This document shows positions 44,195 through 52,092 of a DNA stretch of 64,000 bases, in pieces; the first letter of the stretch is position 1; each line of letters starts with the position of its first letter. Source of the stretch: Bacteroidota bacterium (GTDB taxonomy: Bacteria; Bacteroidota; Bacteroidia; Chitinophagales; Saprospiraceae); assembly GCA_029572935.1 (NCBI GenBank), contig JAKQHM010000009.1:1-64000 (forward strand). The letters are read 5' to 3'. Made by a program: the position numbers and the translations under genes. The notes under the pieces were generated by a model, which saw nothing but the letters and a program-made list of their open reading frames with translations, was not told where the DNA came from and made no database searches.

Positions 44195-44773
44195 ATGAAC
44201 GGCCATAAAATAATTAATCAAAATGCCCTTCACTTTCTGACGATTACTGTTGTCGGCTGGATTGATGTGTTTACACGAAAGCATTATTGCAAAATATTAA
44301 TTGATAGTCTGAAACACTGTCAAAAGGAAAAGGAATTGGTTATCAATGCCTTTGTTTTAATGAGCAACCATATGCACATGATTTGTTATGTAAAAGAACC
44401 ATTTCAACTTTCGGATGTCATCAGGGATTTTAAAAAATTTACATCAAAAACTATTGTTTCTGCAATTGAAACCAATGAAAAAGAGAGCAGAAAAAAATGG
44501 ATGCTCAGTCTGTTCCAACATTATGCAAAGCTTAATAAAAATAACAAAAAATATCAATTTTGGCAACAGGATAATAGGCCCATTGAACTTAAAAGTCCTA
44601 AATGGATAAATCAAAAATTGGCTTACATCCATCTGAATCCGGTAAGAAGTGGAATTGTAATAAATCCTGAAGATTATTGTTACAGCAGTGCAGGAGCCTA
44701 TTTGGGAAATGAGTGCATTCTGGATATAGAAACTTTAGATTTTAACAATATGGTTGGTTATGTTCAGGTTTAG
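44195..44773 (+). CDS. REP-associated tyrosine transposase (RAYT, IS200-like)
   Basis: A 192-residue Y1-type HUH transposase of the TnpA-REP group. The HUH metal motif is MSNHMHMI (His59, His61), and the family end motif is LAYIHLNPVRSGIVINPEDYCYSSAGAYLG. The catalytic Tyr is not assigned with certainty. RAYTs are single-copy, domesticated relatives of IS200 transposases that cut and move REP hairpins. Here REP-like hairpins of one type lie to its left and a related type to its right, the usual arrangement. Its GC is lower than that of surrounding genes, suggesting acquisition. Confidence 0.88.
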   Translation: MNGHKIINQNALHFLTITVVGWIDVFTRKHYCKILIDSLKHCQKEKELVINAFVLMSNHMHMICYVKEPFQLSDVIRDFKKFTSKTIVSAIETNEKESRKKWMLSLFQHYAKLNKNNKKYQFWQQDNRPIELKSPKWINQKLAYIHLNPVRSGIVINPEDYCYSSAGAYLGNECILDIETLDFNNMVGYVQV

Positions 44774-44835
44774 AAATGGTTTAATTAAATTGGGTTGCCA
44801 TTGTAATGGTATACGATAGATTTACAAAATCCTTA

Positions 44836-44902
44836 GTAACAGGATCGCAGTTACAAACTGAGTCCATCGGAGGGTAACAGGATCGCAGTTACAAACTGCG
44901 AC
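44836..44902. repeat. REP-like hairpin pair (type 2), right of RAYT
   Basis: Two copies begin at 44836 and 44874, identical over 25 bp. The second folds perfectly as TCGCAGTT-ACA-AACTGCGA (44883-44901); the first is damaged in its 3' arm. The stem tips (AGTT/AACT) and sizes match the type 1 cluster, so both are probably recognised by the same RAYT. A third copy lies at 435-455. Confidence 0.8.
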
Positions 44903-44916
44903 CATCCTAGGAAGTT

Positions 44917-45027
44917 TATTTGAAATTAAAGGGGTGGTCCCACCTGGGCTTCCCGCCTCCGGCGGGATAAACTTCTCGCCCATGTGAAAATTCTATTTGA
45001 AATTAAAGGGGTGGTCCCACCTGGGCT
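44917..45027. repeat. Duplicated tRNA 3' end flanking a hairpin insert
   Basis: A 34-bp sequence at 44917-44950 is repeated exactly at 44994-45027, where it forms the 3' end and downstream flank of the CAU tRNA gene. Between the copies lie 43 bp with a CCCGCC-TCC-GGCGGG hairpin (44952-44966). The arrangement resembles attachment-site duplication by a tiny or deleted element targeting a tRNA 3' end. Confidence 0.75.
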
Positions 45028-45085
45028 CGAACCAGGGACCCTCTGATTATGAGTCAGATGCTCTAACCGGCTGAGCTATAGGACC
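45012..45085 (-). tRNA. tRNA with CAU anticodon (Met or lysidine-type Ile2)
   Basis: The 74-nt sequence folds as a complete cloverleaf: a 7-bp acceptor (GGTCCTA/TGGGACC with one T-G pair), D arm, anticodon stem TCTGA/TCAGA with loop CTCATAA, 5-nt variable loop and T arm CCTGG-TTCGAGC-CCAGG. The 3' CCA is not encoded. A CAU anticodon occurs in elongator tRNA-Met and in tRNA-Ile2, where TilS makes lysidine. The C4-G69 and C5-G68 pairs are TilS-favouring features, so Ile2 is possible. Confidence 0.9.
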
Positions 45086-45223
45086 ATTGATTTAACATGT
45101 TGGGCAAAGTTAATATTCTTTACCCAAAAGATCGGAATGCAAAATTTCAAAAACCGATTCTCCGGAACGCTTTCTGGTCCGGAATGATTGAATGGAAAAA
45201 CAAATCGGAACAGTGAAAAAATG

Positions 45224-45294
45224 TTGACCCATAAGGATTCGAACCTTAACAGACAGAACCAAAATCTGTAGTGCTACCGTTACACCATGGGTCA
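45224..45294 (-). tRNA. tRNA-Gln (UUG)
   Basis: A 71-nt cloverleaf with acceptor TGACCCA/TGGGTCA, D stem GTGT/GCAC, anticodon stem ACAGA/TCTGT with loop TTTTGGT (anticodon TTG), and T arm TAAGG-TTCGAAT-CCTTA. It lies 138 nt upstream of the CAU tRNA on the same strand, so both may be one transcript. CCA is not encoded. Confidence 0.9.
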
Positions 45295-45665
45295 ATCTAC
45301 CCGAAAGGGAGCGCAAATGTACCATGAGTCCTTGATTTGGACAAAATGTTTTTAAAAAAAACTTTTACATCCGGCATACTTGTCTTGCAGGGATGAAAGA
45401 AAAAAATTATATTAAATTAATTTTTATATATAATGATTTATATTTCTGTTTACTATATAATAATCACACAATCTACCTGCATTTGCCCTTCCCCGACTGG
45501 TTCTTTTCCGGAAACAGCCTGCGTTTCGAATACTTTCATGGCTCAAGACCCAATGAGCATCCCGATACCTTTTGCCGGCAACCTGCACCCTCTTCTCCAG
45601 GATCTCTAAACACGCGCTGGCATCAAAAACATCCTTTTTCAGCTAGGATGGCAGCGAAAGCAGCC
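45295..45665. other. Gene-free interval
   Basis: An AT-rich stretch up to about 45480, then mixed sequence. A 95-codon plus-strand frame (45393-45680) runs into the promoter of the next gene and shows no motif, so it is not called. Nothing else is seen. Confidence 0.5.
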
Positions 45666-45698
45666 TTTGCACGGTCTTAGATGAAACGCTTACCTTCG
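45666..45698 (+). promoter_or_regulatory. Bacteroidota-type promoter
   Basis: TTTG (45666-45669), a 21-nt spacer and TACCTTCG (45691-45698) fit the consensus with one mismatch and end 4 nt before the next ATG, giving a very short leader. A similar AACGCTTACCTTTA stands about 30 nt before the gene at 47430, but without a well-placed TTTG. Confidence 0.45.
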
Positions 45699-45702
45699 CT
45701 CC

Positions 45703-47298
45703 ATGAACCTTCGTTTTCTGATTTGCCTCGCTCTACTATTGTCCCCTTTCATCCAATCGATAGCCCGTCCAATCTACGTTTCCGTGAATAGAGGCGATGA
45801 TACACAGGATGGCAGCAGTCTGTCGAAACCTCTGAAGAGTATTCAGGCGGCATCCGACCAGACAAGACCCGGTGATACGGTCTACATAGAGGGCGGGATC
45901 TACGAATCGAGCAAAAAAGAGATCCTGAAAATCACACGCTCCGGTACGGAGAAAAAGTGGATCGTCTACCGAAATCTCAACGAGGACAGACCTGTCCTGC
46001 GCATCCGCTCGGATGCAGGTATCGTCCTGGAATCCGTCAGTTATATTTCCATCGAAGGGCTGGAAATCACCCGGGATGTGGATTTTTATGAAAGAACCTA
46101 CCTGGGAGCAGATCCTGATTTTGTCACCTCATCCGGCAACGGCATTTACATCGGCAAAGTGACCCAAAAAGAGGCCATGTGCCACCACATCCGGATCCAG
46201 GACAACCGGATCCATGGCTGTCCGGGTTCGGGCATCCTCATCCACCATACAGACTACCTCACCATCAGTTTCAATAAGATCCACGACAACGGCGAGCTCA
46301 ACCTGACCAACAACAGTGGCATCCGCCTCCAGCAACTGGTGGACTTGGATCAGAAGGAGGGCTACCATATTATCATCAACGGCAACGTCATCTACAATCA
46401 ACGCAGATTATCCAGGCTGGAGGAAGAGATCAGTTTTTGTGAAAAAACCTATTCGGCCAGTGGCATTTCCCTCCGTGACAACCGGTATGGCGGCAGCATG
46501 GGCCAGAACCCGGGCTATTCGAGCCAGATCCTCGTATCCAACAACCTGATCTATAATAATGGAGGTATAGGCTTGGATTTGTTGCACACCGACCAGGTCA
46601 AGGCTATCCACAATACCTTTTTTCGCAACAATCGCAATGCGAAGGTGCAATGTGGGGAACTGTATGGAAACAACATCTCAAATTGTGTCATCGCCAACAA
46701 CATATTCTATGCCAACACGGGTAAACCAGGTACACGGCTTCAGAATTACGAACAGGTAGAGATTGGTCACAACCTCTATCACAATTGCGTGGGTTATACC
46801 CCAGGTCCCGGCGACATTCTGGCAGATCCCCTGTTTGTCAGAGCAAACAACAACGAGTCCATATTTGATTTCAGCCTGAAGCCCAAAAGCCCTGCCATTG
46901 ATGCCGGAGATAAGAAGCATACCACTGCGTACGACCATGCCGGTGCCCTAAGACTGGGAGGGACGGAGGTCGATCTGGGCGCTCTGGAATATTATGGCTC
47001 CAGGCCATTGGCTAAAAATTATGCCCCCGCCCAAATCGATGAGCGTTCGATCAAACTTTTCTGGCAGGCTTCCTATGTGGAATCCACGCGGCAGTTGCTG
47101 ATCTCCAACCACAGAGGTCGCATTTTTTCTGCCCGCCTGTACGACAGCAGGGGCAAATTAATCAAACAATACATTCAGGATGAATCCAGTTATGCCGGGA
47201 TCGAGTTTGACCTCAGCGATTACCCGGAAGGCATTTATTTTCTGGTGGCTTTTAGTGACCGCGAAAGGTTGATCAATCGCTATCGCGTAAAACGCTGA
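45703..47298 (+). CDS. Secreted right-handed beta-helix protein with probable T9SS domain
   Basis: A 531-residue exported protein of the parallel beta-helix class seen in pectate lyases and polysaccharide lyases. It starts ARPIYVSVNRGDDTQDGSSLSKPLKSIQAA, the usual DUF1565-like entry, then many strand repeats (NGIYIGK, IRIQDNRIHGCPGSGILIHH, ITISFNKIHDNGE-like, ILVSNNLIYNNGGIGLDLL) and a closing SPAIDAGD-ALEYYGS motif. The last 75 residues (LLISNHRGRIFSARLYDSRGKL, YPEGIYFLVAFS) resemble a short type A sorting domain. No lyase catalytic set could be fixed, so the polysaccharide target is unknown. Confidence 0.8.
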   Translation: MNLRFLICLALLLSPFIQSIARPIYVSVNRGDDTQDGSSLSKPLKSIQAASDQTRPGDTVYIEGGIYESSKKEILKITRSGTEKKWIVYRNLNEDRPVLRIRSDAGIVLESVSYISIEGLEITRDVDFYERTYLGADPDFVTSSGNGIYIGKVTQKEAMCHHIRIQDNRIHGCPGSGILIHHTDYLTISFNKIHDNGELNLTNNSGIRLQQLVDLDQKEGYHIIINGNVIYNQRRLSRLEEEISFCEKTYSASGISLRDNRYGGSMGQNPGYSSQILVSNNLIYNNGGIGLDLLHTDQVKAIHNTFFRNNRNAKVQCGELYGNNISNCVIANNIFYANTGKPGTRLQNYEQVEIGHNLYHNCVGYTPGPGDILADPLFVRANNNESIFDFSLKPKSPAIDAGDKKHTTAYDHAGALRLGGTEVDLGALEYYGSRPLAKNYAPAQIDERSIKLFWQASYVESTRQLLISNHRGRIFSARLYDSRGKLIKQYIQDESSYAGIEFDLSDYPEGIYFLVAFSDRERLINRYRVKR

Positions 47299-47429
47299 AA
47301 CTGACAGTCAAATTGACTGAATAATTTATTAAAATAGCATTATTCCAACGAATATTTGGTCTACTAAGGACTAAAAATCCCAAAAACGCTTACCTTTAGC
47401 CTTCGTTTTCAAAATATCAATTATTTGAC

Positions 47430-49310
47430 ATGAAAAAATTAACTTTACTGGCATTCATTCTTTCCTTTGGCTCCTTGGTTTCAGCCCAAACTTTATTGTG
47501 GGGAGGACCCAACGACCCCAATTCCACTTTTGCAAACGGTTTAGGAGCATGGACCACGGTCGGCCTCAGCTCTTCCCTTCCGGATTCAGCAAAAAACGCC
47601 GTCTGGACTTATACGGCCTCCGGACGTTCACAGGGCGGTTATTCTGACCTCGCTGGCAGGATTAATTCACCTTCTTTTGGTAACGGGGCCGCCATATTTG
47701 ATTCAGACTTCCTCGACAATGCCGGTATCGAAGGCAATGAAGGAAACGGATCTGCGCCTTCTCCACACAGCGGAGCATTGGTCAGTCCTTACATAGATTG
47801 TTCCGGTTTCACTTCCGTAGCGGTTTCCTTTTATCAATACTACCAGAATTTTGCCTCTGCCTGCTTCATCGAAGTCAGCAGCGACAGCGGAGCTACCTGG
47901 ACCCCTGTCCGGGTCAACGAATCTGTTCTCCAAGGCAACGGAACGACCCGCAACAACCAGCAGGTGATCGACATCACCAGCCTGGCAGCCGGCAAGCAGG
48001 GGGTTCGTTTCCGCTTCGTCTTTGATGGCGACTACTACTTCTGGATCATCGACGATGTGACCCTGGTCTCTCTGCCGAACCTGGACCTGGCCATCCGTCA
48101 GCCTTACTACAGCCCCTTCAGCTATGCCCAACCCAAAAGCCAGATCTGTCAGGACACTTTCCGCTTCGGTGCCAGCATCAGCAACCTGGGAGGTCAGGTA
48201 CAGCGCGATGCAAAATTTAAGGCAGAAGTGCTCGGCTCTGATCGCACAAGCCTCATTTTTGCAGATAGTGTGACCGTCAGCAACATCGACATCAATGACG
48301 ACAATCTGATCGTGAGCACGCCCAAATTCTTTGTACCCTCCGGACTCGACATCGGAAAATATTTCATCCGCTGGTCTATCAGTGGCGGACAGGGCACAGA
48401 GTACAATCCCCGCGACAACTCCAGACTGGATTCCTTTGAAATCACCACCAATATTTACGCCCGCGAACCCCGCGCCCGCGGAGGCATTCGCGCCAACGGC
48501 GGAACCCTTTACTCCATAGGCACTCAGTACCGGACTTCCGACTGCTGGAATGCCAACGACAAGTTTTTCGCCAGAAGTACGGATTTCTCACTGGTGTATG
48601 GTTCCCTGGCCAAGATTGACAACCGCCTGATCAAGTTTTATATGGTGGAAGTGAAGGACGATGTGCTTCCGGATTTTTCCAATTTCGATAAAACCAACGG
48701 AATTAACTCGCCCTCAGTAAACATCATCTCCGAGGAATTCTTCACAGCGAAGAACGAACCGGCTTATTCCCTGATCAATCTGCCCCTCACCGACCGCACC
48801 ACCGGCGATGCTGTGCAGCTGAAGCCCGGTACGCGATACATCCTGATGGCAGAACATCCCCTGGAAAACAGCGAAGATCCCGAAACCTGGATCTACCATG
48901 CATCCAGCCTGGAAAAAAATTATGCAGGCCATCCATTTGCTAACCCGGTCATCGACAATGCAGGTACCTGGTTTGAATCCTGGCCCGAAGGAGAGTCTCC
49001 GGTTTTAAGACTGAATATTGAGGTCATCACCAAGACCGACGAAGTGGCACTAGATGAACAGGTACTGAATATTTTCCCCAACCCCGTGGTTTCCGACAAA
49101 CTTCAATACCAGATCCAGTTCGAGCAGCCAACCGATGCCAACATCACCGTTTTTGATGAAAATGGCAGGGTCCTGCATTTTGCCCCTTTCAAAAAAATCG
49201 GCCAGCATGCCGGCGTACTGAACGTAAATGGATACTCCGCTGGAAACTATTTCCTGCGCGTCTCCACAGAAGCAGGTACCCGCACCAAAGCCTTCTCAGT
49301 CGTAAAATAA
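47430..49310 (+). CDS. Secreted MAM-like beta-sandwich protein, T9SS type A
   Basis: A 626-residue exported protein with a signal peptide ending LVSAQ. Residues 20-220 resemble a MAM/jelly-roll domain (ALVSPYIDCSGFTSVAVSFYQYYQNF, FIEVSSDSGATWTPVRVNE, GVRFRFVFDGDYYFWIIDDVTL), as found attached to many secreted proteases and adhesins. The middle part (residues 220-530) is of unknown fold. A clear type A domain (LNIFPNPVVSDKLQYQI to SAGNYFLRVSTEAG) ends it. No protease motif is present. A strong terminator follows. Confidence 0.82.
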   Translation: MKKLTLLAFILSFGSLVSAQTLLWGGPNDPNSTFANGLGAWTTVGLSSSLPDSAKNAVWTYTASGRSQGGYSDLAGRINSPSFGNGAAIFDSDFLDNAGIEGNEGNGSAPSPHSGALVSPYIDCSGFTSVAVSFYQYYQNFASACFIEVSSDSGATWTPVRVNESVLQGNGTTRNNQQVIDITSLAAGKQGVRFRFVFDGDYYFWIIDDVTLVSLPNLDLAIRQPYYSPFSYAQPKSQICQDTFRFGASISNLGGQVQRDAKFKAEVLGSDRTSLIFADSVTVSNIDINDDNLIVSTPKFFVPSGLDIGKYFIRWSISGGQGTEYNPRDNSRLDSFEITTNIYAREPRARGGIRANGGTLYSIGTQYRTSDCWNANDKFFARSTDFSLVYGSLAKIDNRLIKFYMVEVKDDVLPDFSNFDKTNGINSPSVNIISEEFFTAKNEPAYSLINLPLTDRTTGDAVQLKPGTRYILMAEHPLENSEDPETWIYHASSLEKNYAGHPFANPVIDNAGTWFESWPEGESPVLRLNIEVITKTDEVALDEQVLNIFPNPVVSDKLQYQIQFEQPTDANITVFDENGRVLHFAPFKKIGQHAGVLNVNGYSAGNYFLRVSTEAGTRTKAFSVVK

Positions 49311-49334
49311 GATATCCCTTCTGTTGAAAATATA

Positions 49335-49364
49335 AAAGCCCTTCACCCCCGTGAGGGGCTTTTT
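49335..49364 (+). terminator. Rho-independent terminator
   Basis: AAAGCCCTTCAC and GTGAGGGGCTTT pair over 12 bp (one G-T) around a CCCC loop, followed by a T run, 24 nt after the stop of the MAM-like gene. Confidence 0.85.
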
Positions 49365-49538
49365 CGTTTCACCCCATACAACCAAGCGATTTTATGGCCC
49401 GCCTGAATGGAAATTCTGCTTTGCACTGCCTTCCTTGCTGCATCCTTAACAGCCCGATCCCGGGTCCCTTTACAATAACGCGCCCTTTCCATCTCCCAGC
49501 CGAGACCATTATTTCCTTCCCAAATCCAAAAAGGCCCT

Positions 49539-49546
49539 TAACTTTG
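49539..49546 (+). promoter_or_regulatory. Candidate -7 promoter element
   Basis: An exact TAACTTTG lies 25 nt before the start of the yfhO-like gene, the first of the polysaccharide cluster. No clear -33 element. Confidence 0.35.
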
Positions 49547-49571
49547 TGATATATATATAGAAAAATTATAT

Positions 49572-52043
49572 ATGAATAAAATGGATATGAAAAAACTGAT
49601 CCCGCATCTGGTGATCGTCGCTGCACTCTGGATTTTGTCGGCCATTTACTTTTTGCCTGCCATGCAGGGAAAAGCCCTGCAGCAAAGCGACATCGTTTCC
49701 TGGGAAGCCATGGCTCAGGAAGCCCTGGAATACAACAAAACCAACGATGACCCCGCACTTTGGTCCAACAGCATGTTTGGAGGCATGCCGGTCTATCAGA
49801 CCATTCTGGTACCCAAGGGCAATCTGCTTCGATACATCCAGGAGATTCCCCAGGCTTTGGGCAAGTCTCCGGTCAATGTTTTCTTCGGGATCATGCTTTT
49901 CAGTTATCTGGGCCTGCTACTCTTTGGACTGTCTCCTTATGTAGCTGCACTCGGTTCGGTCGTTCTGGCCTTTAGTTCAGGCAATATATTGCTGCTCGAA
50001 GCGGGACACATGACCAAACTGATGGTCATAGCTTACGCTGCCATCACCCTGGCGGGAGTCTGGATGAGTTACCGCGGTAAGCTTTGGCTGGGCATACCAC
50101 TTTTTGCTTTTGGTTTCGGCATGCAGATCATGAACAACCACGTCCAGATGAGTTACTATCTGATGATGGCGATGGCTCCTGTATTCGTCATTTTCCTCAC
50201 CGAGACCATCAAAACCCAAAACTGGAAATCCTTTATTCTCGCCAATCTTCTGCTGGCAGGAGCCGCCTTGCTGGGGCTCACAGCTTCCTCCACCACCCTG
50301 CTCACCACCCGGGAATACGTGGGGCAGACCATGAGGGGCGGATCGGTTCTTTCCACTTCAAATACAGGAAATGAAGCCAATAAATCCGGTCTGGAATGGG
50401 ATTATGCCACCCAATGGAGCAACGGTTGGCTGGACCTTGCGGCCAGTATCATTCCGGGCGTTTCCGGTGGTTCCAGCGGCGAAAAGGTAAAAGGCAATTC
50501 AGCCCTGAAGGACGAATTGCGCAAGCAGCGCATCCCGGTACAGGGCAATATGAGGGTGCCCACTTATTGGGGGGAGCTTCCCTTTACCGGAGGGCCCTTC
50601 TATTTTGGCATCGTGATCGTCTTCTTTTTCATCCTGGGCCTTTATCTGGTACAGGATTCCATCAAGTGGTGGTTTGGCATCAGTACCTTGCTCCTCTGTC
50701 TTTTGTCACTCGGAAAACATTTTGAAATTTTCAATAAAATCCTATTTGACTACCTGCCCTTTTACAACAAATTCAGGGCTCCCAGTTCGATCCTGACCAT
50801 CGCAGCGGTATTGTGCACTATGTTCAGTACCTATACGCTTAGCAAGTTGTACAAACGCGAGATAGACCAGACCAAACTCTTTAATGGCATCTTATATTCC
50901 GGTGGCATCCTGGCGGGCATCTGCCTTTTCTTCTGGATGCTGGGACCCGGCTTTTTTGATATGACCCGTGGCCAGCAAACGGAAGAAACAGCCATCCTGG
51001 TAGGACTGAGAAAGGCCATGATGACCTCGGATGCCATGAGGGGACTGGTATTGGTCTTGCTGGCAGCTGCTGCTACCTGGCTTTTCCAGAAAAATACCCT
51101 GAAGCCAGGTCTTTTTCTGAGTGTATCGGCCGTGTTGATCCTCTTTGATCTCTTTACCATCAACCAGCGCTACATCGATCACAGCGATTTTGTCAAGCCT
51201 TCGGCCAAATCCGCCACGCACGCTCCCAGACCTGTGGACACCCAGATCATGGAAGACAAGACCCTGGGCTATCGTGTATTTGACAATACGATCGATCCGT
51301 ACAACAACTCCATGCCCTCGTATTTTCACCACATGGTTGGGGGATATCACCCTGCCAAACTGAGGCGCTACCAGGATCTGATCGACCGATGCATCGACAC
51401 AGAAAGAGCAAAACTGGGCAACATCCTTCAGACCTTCAACGGAAATCCATCTGACAGTGCATTTGTCTCAGCGATGGGCAGTCTGCAGGTGATCAATATG
51501 CTCAATACCAAATATTTCATCCTGGGAGAGCGCGGCAAGGAAGTGGTGTTGCCTAATGCAGCCGCCAATGGTGCAGCCTGGTTCGTATCCGCCATCCATC
51601 CCGTGAACAACGCGGACGAGGAGATTGCTGCACTTTCAACGCAGGACCTGAAGCGCACTGCCGTGATCCATCAGGAATGGACAGGCACAGCAGGAGCTGC
51701 GGGAGACGGACAGGGCAGCATTATGCTGAAATCCTATGAACCCAACAAACTCGAATACGAAAGCCAGTCCAACGGCGATCAGATCGCCGTATTGTCCGAG
51801 ATCTGGTATGGACCCGATCTGGGCTGGGAAGCGACCATCGATGGCAAGCCGGCAGAACTCTTTCGTGCCAACTATGCACTGAGAGCCCTCAGGGTACCGG
51901 CAGGAAACCATAAGATCGTCCTGGAATTCAAACCATCCAGCTACCGCACGGGTGAAACAATGAGTTTATTGGGATCCGGCATTTTGTTGTTGTTGCTGGG
52001 TTTCGTAGCCTGGAAAAACTATCAGAAAAAGGAAAACCAATAA
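49572..52043 (+). CDS. YfhO-family membrane protein
   Basis: An 823-residue polytopic membrane protein of the YfhO family (GT-C-like). It has the N-terminal loop ALQQSDIVSWEAMAQEALEYNKT, the conserved LWSNSMFGGMPVYQ and WDYATQWSNGW stretches, about 12-14 helices, a large extracytoplasmic segment after residue 540, and a final helix. YfhO proteins are needed to glycosylate lipoteichoic acid or load sugars in Gram-positives; in Bacteroidota they are common near O-antigen or surface-glycan genes, probably transferring sugars from a lipid carrier. The ATG at 49572 is used; ATGs at 49581 and 49587 are equally plausible. It opens the glycan cluster after a terminator. Confidence 0.88.
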   Translation: MNKMDMKKLIPHLVIVAALWILSAIYFLPAMQGKALQQSDIVSWEAMAQEALEYNKTNDDPALWSNSMFGGMPVYQTILVPKGNLLRYIQEIPQALGKSPVNVFFGIMLFSYLGLLLFGLSPYVAALGSVVLAFSSGNILLLEAGHMTKLMVIAYAAITLAGVWMSYRGKLWLGIPLFAFGFGMQIMNNHVQMSYYLMMAMAPVFVIFLTETIKTQNWKSFILANLLLAGAALLGLTASSTTLLTTREYVGQTMRGGSVLSTSNTGNEANKSGLEWDYATQWSNGWLDLAASIIPGVSGGSSGEKVKGNSALKDELRKQRIPVQGNMRVPTYWGELPFTGGPFYFGIVIVFFFILGLYLVQDSIKWWFGISTLLLCLLSLGKHFEIFNKILFDYLPFYNKFRAPSSILTIAAVLCTMFSTYTLSKLYKREIDQTKLFNGILYSGGILAGICLFFWMLGPGFFDMTRGQQTEETAILVGLRKAMMTSDAMRGLVLVLLAAAATWLFQKNTLKPGLFLSVSAVLILFDLFTINQRYIDHSDFVKPSAKSATHAPRPVDTQIMEDKTLGYRVFDNTIDPYNNSMPSYFHHMVGGYHPAKLRRYQDLIDRCIDTERAKLGNILQTFNGNPSDSAFVSAMGSLQVINMLNTKYFILGERGKEVVLPNAAANGAAWFVSAIHPVNNADEEIAALSTQDLKRTAVIHQEWTGTAGAAGDGQGSIMLKSYEPNKLEYESQSNGDQIAVLSEIWYGPDLGWEATIDGKPAELFRANYALRALRVPAGNHKIVLEFKPSSYRTGETMSLLGSGILLLLLGFVAWKNYQKKENQ

Positions 52044-52092
52044 AGACGATACCTACGGATTTGCATTCCACCCAAGCGAAAATTCCGGTCCT

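Noticed and set aside
45393-45680. 95-codon plus-strand frame before the beta-helix gene
   Set aside because: Low-complexity AT-rich start, no motif, and it runs through the best promoter candidate of the next gene.
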